A DNA stretch of 10,430 bases from an uncultured Oscillibacter sp. (GCA_937884915.1 CALAAN010000255.1:1-10430); one strand, 5' to 3'. Counted from the first letter of the stretch, positions 1 to 5,385 are shown. Made by a program: numbers and translations. The notes: generated by a model from the sequence alone, not told the origin.

Positions 1-408
1 GTAAGCGGTGATAGAGGTGCCGAGGATGGGGATGTCGCTCGTGGCGGCAGCCGCAGCGGTCAGCGCCGCGGTGGCGTTCGCCATGATGAGGTCAACACCG
101 TCGGAGACGAAGCCGTTGACGATGGTGGAGCAGTTGGCGCTGTCGCCGGAGGCGTTCTTGTTCTGGAACTCGACCTGGCCGGGCAGAGCCTCGTTTAGCG
201 CGTCGATGAAGCCCTGGGTGGCGGCGTCGAGCGCTTCGTGCTGCACGAGCTGGCAGATGCCGACAACGTACTTGGCGCCCTCACCGTCGGTGCTGGCGTC
301 CTGATTGCTGTCGTCCGTGGTCTTGCTGCCGCAGCCGGTCAGACCCACGCTCAGGCTGAGAACGAGGGCAAGAGAGGCAACGAGGGAAATGATGCGTTTG
401 GTGTTCAT
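1..408 (-). CDS. ABC transporter substrate-binding lipoprotein, TrpX/COG2984 type (3' part outside window)
   Basis: The first 136 residues of an extracellular solute-binding lipoprotein are visible; the gene continues past the left edge. A type II signal peptide is clear: basic MNTKR start, hydrophobic stretch at about 6-22, lipobox L23-T-G-C26, then an acidic, Ser/Thr/Asp-rich linker. The mature part opens with VVGICQLVQHEALDAATQGF (48-67), followed by a QNKNASGDSANCSTI stretch, VSDGVDLIMANAT and IPILGTSIT, which is the pattern of PF04392 (COG2984), the family of TrpX. In that family the binding protein works with a permease and an ATPase that usually follow in the same operon; here they would lie left of position 1. 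The start is fixed by GGAGG at 418-422, nine bases upstream. The gene sits behind a leader with Tyr/Phe codons and a terminator, so an aromatic amino acid is the likely ligand (inference). The family call is firm, the substrate is not. Confidence 0.88.
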   Translation of the reverse strand, partial: MNTKRIISLVASLALVLSLSVGLTGCGSKTTDDSNQDASTDGEGAKYVVGICQLVQHEALDAATQGFIDALNEALPGQVEFQNKNASGDSANCSTIVNGFVSDGVDLIMANATAALTAAAAATSDIPILGTSITAY

Positions 409-440
409 GCTTTTTTTCCTCCAATTTTTATTTCTCGCTG

Positions 441-487
441 ATAACAATAAAACCCGCTGTAAGGACTTGTGGTCCATACGGCGGGTT
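441..487 (-). terminator. Intrinsic terminator in the leader (attenuator)
   Basis: On the minus strand, a long hairpin runs from 487 to 451: outer stem AACCCGC/GCGGGTT, inner pairs GTA/TAC and GGAC/GTCC with two single mismatches, loop CACAA. It is followed directly by the U-rich tail TTATTGTTAT (450-441), with the outer arm contributing two further T. It sits after the leader peptide stop (541) and before the lipoprotein ribosome site (418-422), so termination here would switch off the transporter genes. This is where an attenuator must be. Confidence 0.88.
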
Positions 488-540
488 CCTTGACTCAACT
501 CTTTTTGAAGTGATCTTCAAGTGTTGGTTCGAAAGACCTT

Positions 541-639
541 TCAGCTACGGGCATCACAAATCGCTCTTACCTTGTCCTTAAAGTAAAAGTAAGAGTAATA
601 GTAAAAGCGATATGCAATGTTGCTTACAACAGTCTTCAT
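541..639 (-). CDS. Tyr/Phe-rich leader peptide (32 aa), putative attenuator peptide
   Basis: A short ORF lies between the promoter and the terminator that precede the transporter lipoprotein gene. It reads M-K-T-V-V-S-N-I-A-Y-R, then F-Y-Y-Y-S-Y-F-Y-F (residues 12-20), then K-D-K-V-R-A-I-C-D-A-R-S and TGA. Six Tyr and three Phe fall within eleven residues (10-20). This density of one amino-acid class is the hallmark of leader peptides that sense charged tRNA by ribosome stalling, as in the pheA and trp leaders of enteric bacteria. Possible ribosome site: AAAGGA, 15 bases before the ATG, or 12 bases before an in-frame GTG directly upstream (640-642), so GTG may be the true start. The codons TTT, TAC and TAT also form one side of an RNA hairpin (see 561-610). 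Translation and function are inferred; the ORF and its position are seen directly. Confidence 0.8.
   Translation of the reverse strand: MKTVVSNIAYRFYYYSYFYFKDKVRAICDARS
561..610 (-). promoter_or_regulatory. Alternative leader RNA hairpin overlapping the Tyr/Phe codons
   Basis: On the minus strand, TCGCTTTTAC (610-601, covering the end of Tyr10, Arg11, Phe12 and Tyr13) can pair with GTAAGAGCGA (570-561) over ten base pairs with one G-U. The same downstream arm can instead pair as GTAAGAG (570-564) with CTCTTAC (595-589, Tyr15-Ser16-Tyr17). A ribosome translating or stalled on the aromatic codons would prevent this pairing. This fits the segment 1:2 hairpin of an amino-acid attenuator, but the pairing is by eye and its role is inferred. 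Confidence 0.55.
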
Positions 640-676
640 CACTCAAGTTCCAAGTCCTTTCAAAAAGGATGGTAGT

Positions 677-705
677 AATATAGCACACACAAAAATGGCC
701 GTCAA
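677..705 (-). promoter_or_regulatory. Sigma-A-type promoter of the attenuated transporter operon
   Basis: Read on the minus strand, TTGACG (-35, 700-705) and TATATT (-10, 677-682) are separated by exactly 17 bases. Transcription would start near 670, giving a leader of about 260 nt before the lipoprotein ATG at 408, with the leader peptide ORF starting about 30 nt in. Confidence 0.85.
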
Positions 706-780
706 TAGCATTTTTATCCAAAAAACACTATTTATGTAGGAATTTGGCAGGGCACAGCACCGAAAAGTATGCTGCTTGCA

Positions 781-1359
781 TTAGGAAACGGCATGGGTGT
801 GTTCGCAAAGCTCATTGATCTTCTGCTGTAAGGCCTTGAAATCCTCGAACGATTCGGGCCTGCGGCGCGGGTCGCGCAGCAGTGCCGCGGGATGGTAGAC
901 GGCCATCATCTGATAGCCGTTCTTCTCGAACCACTGGCCATGCTCGCGCGTGATCTTGAAGTCGGGCTTGATGATGCGCATGGCCGCGATGCGCCCGAGG
1001 CAGACGATGATCTTCGGCCGCAGCAGCGCGACCTGACGGCGAAGATACCCGATGCAGGCGTCCTGCTCTACGCCGAGCGGGTCGCGGTTTTCCGGCGGGC
1101 GGCACTTGACGATGTTGGCGATATACACGTCGTCGCGCTTGAGGCCAATGATCTCGAGCATGTCGTCGAGCAGATGACCGGCCCTGCCGACGAACGGCAC
1201 GCCCTGCGCGTCCTCGTTCGCGCCGGGGCCTTCGCCGATGAATAAAACTTCAGCATTCCGGTTGCCGACGCCGAAGACGACGTTCGTGCGCGTCTCCCAA
1301 AGTGAGCATTCGCGGCAATTTTTGCAGTCGTGTTCCAGAGCTTCCCAGGTATCAGGCAT
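781..1359 (-). CDS. Uracil-DNA glycosylase, family 4-type with [4Fe-4S] cluster
   Basis: This protein of 192 residues would remove uracil from DNA in the first step of base excision repair in the cytoplasm. Four cysteines are placed as in the thermostable family 4 enzymes: C12 and C15 (CxxC), C86 and C102, ligands of a [4Fe-4S] cluster. Motif A reads GEGPGANED (42-50), followed by GVPFVGRAGHLLD, and motif B is HPAAL (156-160). The N-terminal motif CKNCREC followed by a small alpha/beta domain is characteristic, and the length is typical. The ATG at 1359 is chosen because AGGAG lies nine bases upstream (1369-1373) and a promoter lies just before it; an in-frame ATG at 1440 lies upstream of that promoter. 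The C-terminal tail carries a fifth and sixth Cys (C120, C185). No strong terminator is seen between its stop and the downstream transporter promoter. Family call firm; substrate range (family 4 versus 5) inferred. Confidence 0.93.
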   Translation of the reverse strand: MPDTWEALEHDCKNCRECSLWETRTNVVFGVGNRNAEVLFIGEGPGANEDAQGVPFVGRAGHLLDDMLEIIGLKRDDVYIANIVKCRPPENRDPLGVEQDACIGYLRRQVALLRPKIIVCLGRIAAMRIIKPDFKITREHGQWFEKNGYQMMAVYHPAALLRDPRRRPESFEDFKALQQKINELCEHTHAVS

Positions 1360-1387
1360 AGTTGTGTTCTCCTGTCGATTTTTTCTC

Positions 1388-1416
1388 ATTTTACCATGAT
1401 TCGCCGCGCTTTGCAA
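1388..1416 (-). promoter_or_regulatory. Promoter of the uracil-DNA glycosylase gene
   Basis: On the minus strand, TTGCAA (1411-1416) and TAAAAT (1388-1393) are 17 bases apart, and TGG directly precedes the -10, giving an extended -10. The start site would fall near 1381, about 22 bases before the ATG at 1359. This supports the shorter start chosen for the glycosylase. Confidence 0.75.
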
Positions 1417-1481
1417 CGCGCGCATCGCGCATTTTTCCATCCGCGCGAGCCATACTGAAAAAAACGGACGCGGAGGAAGAA

Positions 1482-2030
1482 ATGAATTATATCTGGTACT
1501 GGTTTGCTTACAGCTTTTTGGGTTATTGCCTTGAAAAGCTCTTCGCCGCGGCGACGAGATCGAGCCACCGGCTGCGGCGGTGCTTCGTGTTCCTGCCGCT
1601 GTGTCCGGTGTACGGCTTTGCGATGGTCACGAATTTATTGCTGGGGGCGGAGAGATTGCCGGGCGCGTGGGAGCAGATTTTGCTCGGTATGCTCGCGGCG
1701 ACGGCGGTGGAATATGCCGTGCACTGGGGCTACGAGAAGCTGTTTCAGGTGCAGTTCTGGGACTACACTTCGACCAAATGCGACGTGAACGGCCGCATCT
1801 GCCTGCCGTTTTCCATCTGCTGGGGGATTCTGTCGCTTTTGGCCGTGCGCTATGTGCAGCCGGCTTTGGAGAGTTATGCCGCGCTGCTTCCCGACGAGGC
1901 CGCGGCGTTTGCGGTGTTCCTCGTCACACTCGACGGCATCCTGACCGCGCGCGTCCTGCTCCAGACGCACGACATCGACGCTTTAACGCCGCGAACGCTC
2001 TTTCAAATCAGAAGAAGGCGAACCGCCTGA
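1482..2030 (+). CDS. PF06541 putative ABC-transporter type IV membrane protein (CmpB-like)
   Basis: A 182-residue integral membrane protein of unknown function. About five hydrophobic segments are seen at roughly 3-22, 35-54, 63-80, 107-126 and 140-160. Family markers of PF06541 are visible: FAYSFLGYCLE near the start, LPLCPVYGF (38-46), the WDY at 93-95 and NGRICLPFSICWGI (103-116). The C-terminus is short and basic (RRRR). The start at 1482 is set by GGAGG at 1472-1476, five bases upstream; a longer reading frame begins at 1362 but its extra 40 residues have no ribosome site and overlap the divergent gene's promoter. Pfam names this family a putative ABC transporter permease, yet no ATPase is next to it and it stands alone between a divergent promoter region and its own hairpin terminators. 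It could equally be an unrelated small membrane protein. Family assignment good, function unknown. Confidence 0.8.
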   Translation: MNYIWYWFAYSFLGYCLEKLFAAATRSSHRLRRCFVFLPLCPVYGFAMVTNLLLGAERLPGAWEQILLGMLAATAVEYAVHWGYEKLFQVQFWDYTSTKCDVNGRICLPFSICWGILSLLAVRYVQPALESYAALLPDEAAAFAVFLVTLDGILTARVLLQTHDIDALTPRTLFQIRRRRTA

Positions 2031-2044
2031 CGGTTCGCCTTCTT
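2012..2044 (+). terminator. Perfect 14-bp hairpin overlapping the stop of the PF06541 gene
   Basis: AAGAAGGCGAACCG (2012-2025) pairs perfectly with CGGTTCGCCTTCTT (2031-2044) around the loop CCTGA, which includes the stop codon (2028-2030). The 3' arm ends in TTCTT but lacks a long U tract, so termination efficiency is uncertain. The hairpin encodes the end of the protein on its 5' side. Confidence 0.6.
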
Positions 2045-2050
2045 AATAGC

Positions 2051-2079
2051 TTTCGCGTCCGCAGACGCGAAATAATTTT
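2051..2079 (+). terminator. Second hairpin terminator after the PF06541 gene
   Basis: TTTCGCGTC (2051-2059) pairs perfectly with GACGCGAAA (2064-2072) around the loop CGCA, followed by TAATTTT. It lies only six bases after the previous hairpin and has the better T-rich tail on the plus strand. Confidence 0.65.
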
Positions 2080-2171
2080 GATCGTCATTTCCGGCGACCG
2101 GTGCGTCGGAAAGGACTCTTTGCACGGAGGGAGTGCTGAGGGAAGCGAGGCGCAGAGCGCAGTGAAGCTTT

Positions 2172-2202
2172 CTCAAAGCAGCGGCTTTGCCGCTGCTTTG
2201 AG
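2172..2202 (-). terminator. 14-bp hairpin just after the lipase stop codon
   Basis: CTCAAAGCAGCGGC (2172-2185) and GCCGCTGCTTTGAG (2189-2202) pair perfectly around a 3-base loop, one base beyond the minus-strand lipase stop (2204-2206). On the minus strand no clear U tract follows (AAAGCTTCACT). On the plus strand the tail TTATAAATATTTTTC is T-rich, so the hairpin could act on either strand. The stretch 2080-2171 between the hairpins holds no ORF I can support; it is purine-rich on the plus strand and might be a dispersed repeat. Confidence 0.5.
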
Positions 2203-2203
2203 G

Positions 2204-3136
2204 TTATAAATATTTTTCAATCCAGTTCCACAGGTCGTTATACACCACGGCGCGGCAGTCCTCGTTCAGAATCTCATGCCGCAGGCCCTGATAGAGCTTC
2301 AATTCCACGTCGCGCACGCCGGCGCGGCGGAAGGCCTCGTATGCGCGCCTGACGCCCTTGCCCATCTCGCCGACAGGGTCCTTGTCGCCGGAGATGAAGA
2401 GAATGGGCGTGTTCAGGTTCATCGACGCGATGTTTTTCGGCGTGCTGATGAAGCGAATGCCGCCGAGCATCTCGTAGAAGAGGCCGATGCTCGCCTTCTG
2501 CCCGCAGAGAGAGTCGGCAATGTAGGCGTCGACATTGTTGTCGCTCGCGCTGAGCCAGTCGACCTCCGTGCGGTTGGGCGCGAACGCTTTGTTGTACGCG
2601 CCGAAAGCTAAATTTTCCACACGCGGAGAGTGCGCATTGAAGCCGTGACGCTTGCCCGCGGCTTTCGCGATGGCGCGCCCCCCCGCGACGATCGCGGGGG
2701 ACTGGTGCCCCGTGCCCATGATGATGGCGGCGTCGACGGTGCCGGGGTAGCGGATGAGATAGGTGCGCGTTAAAAACGAACCCATCGAGTGGCCCATGAG
2801 AAAATAGGGAACATCGGGATATTTTTCCTTCGTGCGGCAGCGCAGGGCATACATGTCGTCCACGACATGCTTCCAGCCGTCGCGCGGGCCAAAGTAGAGT
2901 GTGTCGGCGTCCTTTTCGGCGGAAAGGCCGTGGCCGAGGTGGTCGTTCGCCACGACGGCAAAGCCGTGCTCGGTCATGAACTCGGCGAACGGCGCGTAGC
3001 GCATGCCGTATTCCGCCACGCCGTGCGCGATCTGTAAAACGCCGATGATCTCACCGCCCTCGGGCGTCCACTCCGCCGCGTGAATGCGCGAGGAGCCGTC
3101 CGACGAGGGGAAGTAAAATTCCCTGCAAATAGCCAT
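2204..3136 (-). CDS. Alpha/beta hydrolase, monoacylglycerol lipase-like (serine hydrolase)
   Basis: A 310-residue alpha/beta hydrolase of the Hydrolase_4 (PF12146) type, the family of monoglyceride lipases and lysophospholipases that release a fatty acid from a glycerol ester. The nucleophile elbow is GHSMG (115-119) with Ser117. The likely acid is Asp253 in SGDKDPVG (Asp251 is less likely), and the likely base is His287 in GLRHEILNE. The oxyanion region HGVAEYGMRYAPFAEF (39-53) and the ANDHLGHG stretch (63-70) are typical of this family. There is no signal peptide, so the enzyme should be cytoplasmic. The start at 3136 has AGGAGGG at 3146-3152 about nine bases upstream. The gene is divergent from glpK, consistent with a role in making free glycerol from monoglycerides (inference). 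Other esterase substrates are possible. Confidence 0.88.
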   Translation of the reverse strand: MAICREFYFPSSDGSSRIHAAEWTPEGGEIIGVLQIAHGVAEYGMRYAPFAEFMTEHGFAVVANDHLGHGLSAEKDADTLYFGPRDGWKHVVDDMYALRCRTKEKYPDVPYFLMGHSMGSFLTRTYLIRYPGTVDAAIIMGTGHQSPAIVAGGRAIAKAAGKRHGFNAHSPRVENLAFGAYNKAFAPNRTEVDWLSASDNNVDAYIADSLCGQKASIGLFYEMLGGIRFISTPKNIASMNLNTPILFISGDKDPVGEMGKGVRRAYEAFRRAGVRDVELKLYQGLRHEILNEDCRAVVYNDLWNWIEKYL

Positions 3137-3155
3137 GGCGCAAAACCCTCCTGCA

Positions 3156-3164
3156 TGATATAAT
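3156..3164 (+). promoter_or_regulatory. Extended -10 promoter of glpK
   Basis: TGA-TATAAT (3156-3164) is a perfect -10 with the extended TGn element; no convincing -35 is present at 3136-3141. Transcription would start near 3171, giving a leader of about 46 nt before the glpK ATG. The motif lies inside the untranslated leader of the divergent lipase gene, so the two promoters face one another. Confidence 0.6.
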
Positions 3165-3174
3165 CTTATTCATT

Positions 3175-3183
3175 AGTATAGCA
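3175..3183 (-). promoter_or_regulatory. Extended -10 promoter of the lipase gene
   Basis: On the minus strand the motif TGC-TATACT (3183-3175) is an extended -10. With a 17-base spacer the -35 would be TGTTCA (3198-3203), a partial match. Transcription would start near 3168, about 32 bases before the lipase ATG. It overlaps the start region of the opposing glpK promoter. Confidence 0.55.
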
Positions 3184-3216
3184 TAAGACGGTCCAAATGA
3201 ACAAGGGGGTATCTTC

Positions 3217-4725
3217 ATGCAGCAGTATATTTTGGCGCTCGATCAGGGTACGACCAGCTCGCGCGCCATTCTGTTCGGGCACGACGGCAGCGTCGGCGGA
3301 CACGCACAGCAGCCGTTTCGGCAGTATTATCCGCAGCCCGGCTGGGTCGAGCACGACCCGAACGAGATTTGGGAGAGCGAGCGCGCCGTCGCCGCGCAGG
3401 CGCTGTGCGAATCGGGCCTTGGCCGCGCGGTCGCGGCGGTCGGCATCACGAATCAGCGTGAGACAACGATCTTGTGGGACCGCGCGACGGGCGAGCCCAT
3501 CCACAATGCCATCGTCTGGCAGTGCCGCCGCACGGCGGATATTGCGGACGCCCTTCGTGAAAAGAACGGTGTGAGCGAGCTTGTGGCCGAAAAAACGGGG
3601 CTGCACATCGACGCCTACTTTTCCGCGACGAAGATCAAGTGGCTGCTCGACCATGTCCCCAGCGCGCGGGAGAAGGCCGAGCGCGGCGAAATTTTATTCG
3701 GCACGGTGGAGACGTGGCTCATCTGGAAGCTGACGGGCGGCAAGGTCCACGTGACGGACTACTCGAACGCCAGCCGCACGATGCTCTTCAACATCCACAC
3801 GCTCTCGTGGGATGAAGAGCTCTGCGCGCTGCTGGATATCCCGATGAACATTCTGCCGCGGCCGGTGTCCAACTCCGAGGTCTACGGTACAGTGGCGGAG
3901 GGCATCGAGGGACTCGAAGAACTTGCGGGCGTGCCGATCTGCGGCGCGGCGGGCGACCAGCAGGCGGCGCTGTTCGGCCAGGGCTGCTTTACGCGCGGGC
4001 AGGCGAAAAACACCTACGGCACGGGCTGCTTCACGCTGATGAACGTCGGCGATACGCCGGTGCGCTCGCGCGCGGGACTGGTGACGACCGTGGGCTGGAG
4101 CTTGAACGGCGAGACGACCTACGCGCTTGAGGGCAGCGTCTTCAACGCGGGCTCGGCCATCCAGTGGCTGCGCGACGAATTGCAGGTCATTTCGACCTCG
4201 CACGAGTGCGACATTCTGGCCGAATCCGTCCCTGACAGCGGCGGTATATACTTAGTGCCCGCGTTCACGGGCCTCGGCGCGCCGTATTGGGACATGTATG
4301 CGCGCGGCTGCGTTGTTGGCATCACGCGCGGCACGACGAAGGCGCACTTTGCCCGCGCGGTGCTCGAATCCATCGCCTATCAGGTTACCGACCTGATGAC
4401 CGCCATGCGGCAGGACGCGGGCTGCGAGATCTCCCTTCTGCGCGTCGACGGCGGCGCGAGCGTGAGCGATTTGATGATGCAGTTTCAGGCCGACCTTCTG
4501 CGCATTCCGGTCGACCGGCCCGTGATGGTCGAGACGACGGCCTTTGGCGCGGCGTCGCTTGCGGGTCTGGCCGCGGGCGTGTGGAAGGATCTGGACGAGC
4601 TGCGCACCCTTCGATGCAGCGAGCGCGTCTTTTTCCCCGAGCGGGCGCAGTACGAGTGCGAGGAGCTGTACCGCGGCTGGAAGCGCGCCGTCGGCTGCGC
4701 GCAGGGCTGGGTCGAGAAAAAGTGA
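3217..4725 (+). CDS. glpK: Glycerol kinase GlpK
   Basis: This 502-residue FGGY-family kinase converts glycerol and ATP to sn-glycerol 3-phosphate in the cytoplasm, the entry step for glycerol use and for lipid precursors. The N-terminal phosphate-binding motif is LDQGTTSSR (8-16), substrate residues lie in TNQRETT (78-84), the catalytic Asp247 is in GAAGDQQAALFGQ (243-255), and NTYGTGCF (265-272) and the C-terminal VDGGAS motif (410-415) complete the fold. The length is normal. AAGGGGG (3203-3209) precedes the ATG by seven bases. One feature stands out: between EVYG (221-224) and GAAGDQQ, where many Firmicutes enzymes carry a YHFYG-type segment with the His phosphorylated by the PTS protein HPr, this protein has TVAEGIEGLEELAGVPI and no His. 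It therefore resembles the Gram-negative form here and should lack HPr control. No glpF or glpD is adjacent; the lipase is divergent. Confidence 0.97.
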   Translation: MQQYILALDQGTTSSRAILFGHDGSVGGHAQQPFRQYYPQPGWVEHDPNEIWESERAVAAQALCESGLGRAVAAVGITNQRETTILWDRATGEPIHNAIVWQCRRTADIADALREKNGVSELVAEKTGLHIDAYFSATKIKWLLDHVPSAREKAERGEILFGTVETWLIWKLTGGKVHVTDYSNASRTMLFNIHTLSWDEELCALLDIPMNILPRPVSNSEVYGTVAEGIEGLEELAGVPICGAAGDQQAALFGQGCFTRGQAKNTYGTGCFTLMNVGDTPVRSRAGLVTTVGWSLNGETTYALEGSVFNAGSAIQWLRDELQVISTSHECDILAESVPDSGGIYLVPAFTGLGAPYWDMYARGCVVGITRGTTKAHFARAVLESIAYQVTDLMTAMRQDAGCEISLLRVDGGASVSDLMMQFQADLLRIPVDRPVMVETTAFGAASLAGLAAGVWKDLDELRTLRCSERVFFPERAQYECEELYRGWKRAVGCAQGWVEKK

Positions 4726-4767
4726 ACGATGTTACAAAAAATTTATACTTTTGTCGTAAATTATCCA

Positions 4768-4796
4768 TTGAAATGAAAGCCGCGGTAGCTTATACT
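4768..4796 (+). promoter_or_regulatory. Consensus-like promoter of the small helical protein gene
   Basis: TTGAAA (4768-4773) and TATACT (4791-4796) are separated by exactly 17 bases. The start site would fall near 4803, about 38 bases before the ATG at 4841. No GC-rich terminator for glpK was seen between 4726 and this promoter, so some read-through from glpK is possible. Confidence 0.8.
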
Positions 4797-4840
4797 GTCA
4801 ATAACAAACCCGAGGATACGGTTTGAAAGGAGAAAGTATT

Positions 4841-5266
4841 ATGGCATTTTTCGATAACTTCAGCAAGAAGGTTCAGGACGTCGCGTTCGTGGCGACCGAA
4901 AAGGCACAGCAGGTTGCGGCCGTTGCCAGTGAAAAGGCAAATGCCGTTGCCGATAAGGCGAAGACCGAGTATGAGATGGCGTCTGAGCGCCGCAGCATGG
5001 ACAAGAACTACCGCGCCATCGGCGAGTGGTATGTCTCCACGCTCGAGGGCGACGCGCCCGAGGCGGTCGCCGATATCGTTGCGGCCATCAAGGCCTCTCA
5101 GGAGAAGCTCGCCGCTTACGAGGCCGCTAAGGCCAAGGCTGCCGCCGCCAAGAAGGCGCAGGAGCCCATCATCGAGGTGACCATCGAGAAGGACGCGGAA
5201 GAGGAAGCGCCCGCTGCGGAGGAACCCAAGGAACCTTCCGAGGCCGAGGAGACCAAGGAGGACTAA
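4841..5266 (+). CDS. Small Ala/Glu/Lys-rich helical protein of unknown function
   Basis: I do not recognise a defined family. The protein has 141 residues. It starts with MAFFDNFSKKVQDVAF, continues as an Ala/Lys/Glu-rich amphipathic stretch (about 15-50) with ATEKAQQVAAVASEKANAV-like heptad character, then a patch with aromatic residues (NYRAIGEWYVSTLEGDAPE, 56-74), a second helix rich in Ala and Lys (about 78-107) and a very acidic Glu/Pro/Ala tail (about 108-141). There is no signal peptide or membrane segment, so it should be a soluble, coiled-coil-prone cytoplasmic protein. Similar short proteins beginning MAFFD or MGFFD are common in Firmicutes, some carrying a zinc ribbon, but no Cys is present here. 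The start is set by AAAGGAG (4826-4832), eight bases upstream; an in-frame ATG at 4823 is too near that site. It has its own promoter and terminator and is probably well expressed and monocistronic. Confidence 0.85.
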   Translation: MAFFDNFSKKVQDVAFVATEKAQQVAAVASEKANAVADKAKTEYEMASERRSMDKNYRAIGEWYVSTLEGDAPEAVADIVAAIKASQEKLAAYEAAKAKAAAAKKAQEPIIEVTIEKDAEEEAPAAEEPKEPSEAEETKED

Positions 5267-5279
5267 CCCCTTCCAAACG

Positions 5280-5310
5280 AGCGGCGCAGCCTTGGCTGCG
5301 CCGCTTTTTT
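5280..5310 (+). terminator. Strong intrinsic terminator
   Basis: AGCGGCGCAGCC (5280-5291) pairs with GGCTGCGCCGCT (5294-5305) around TT (in practice an 11-bp stem with a CTTG loop), followed by six T. It closes the transcription unit of the small helical protein. Confidence 0.95.
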
Positions 5311-5379
5311 CCAGCTCAGGACAAATCTGGCCTGCATAATTTGTTTTGTTTTGACTATATGAATAATACCAGGACGGGA

Positions 5380-5385
5380 TATAAT
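5380..5385 (+). promoter_or_regulatory. Possible -10 element for the ECF/DUF436 operon
   Basis: A perfect TATAAT lies 36 bases before the ATG at 5421 and 70 bases after the previous terminator, so a promoter is expected here. The nearest good -35 (TTGACT, 5351-5356) is 23 bases away, too far for a standard sigma-A promoter, and no TG extends the -10. The call therefore rests on the -10 and on the gene layout. Confidence 0.45.

Noticed and set aside
409..670. T-box riboswitch in the leader of the transporter gene
   Set aside because: The leader contains TGGACC in the terminator 5' arm, but the T-box consensus AGGGTGGNACCGCG and a specifier-loop domain are absent, and N would not match the Tyr or Phe tRNA end. 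The aromatic-codon ORF explains the leader better.
720..780. Terminator directly after the uracil-DNA glycosylase
   Set aside because: Only a weak GCAGCA/TGCTGT pairing without a U tract is present, so I do not call one.
1360..1440. N-terminal extension of the uracil-DNA glycosylase to the ATG at 1440
   Set aside because: The extra 27 residues overlap the predicted promoter, lack a ribosome site and lie before the normal family N-terminus; the ATG at 1359 has AGGAG at good spacing.
3166..3654. Minus-strand ORF of 162 codons over the start of glpK
   Set aside because: It is antisense to clearly conserved GlpK sequence, has no family-like motif and covers the divergent promoter region.
4726..4767. 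Terminator after glpK
   Set aside because: Only an AT-only pairing ACAAAA/TTTTGT is seen, too weak to call as a terminator.
4287..4826. Plus-strand ORF of 179 codons overlapping the end of glpK
   Set aside because: It is a shifted frame of glpK rich in Arg and Gly with no ribosome site; GlpK itself is complete to its normal length.
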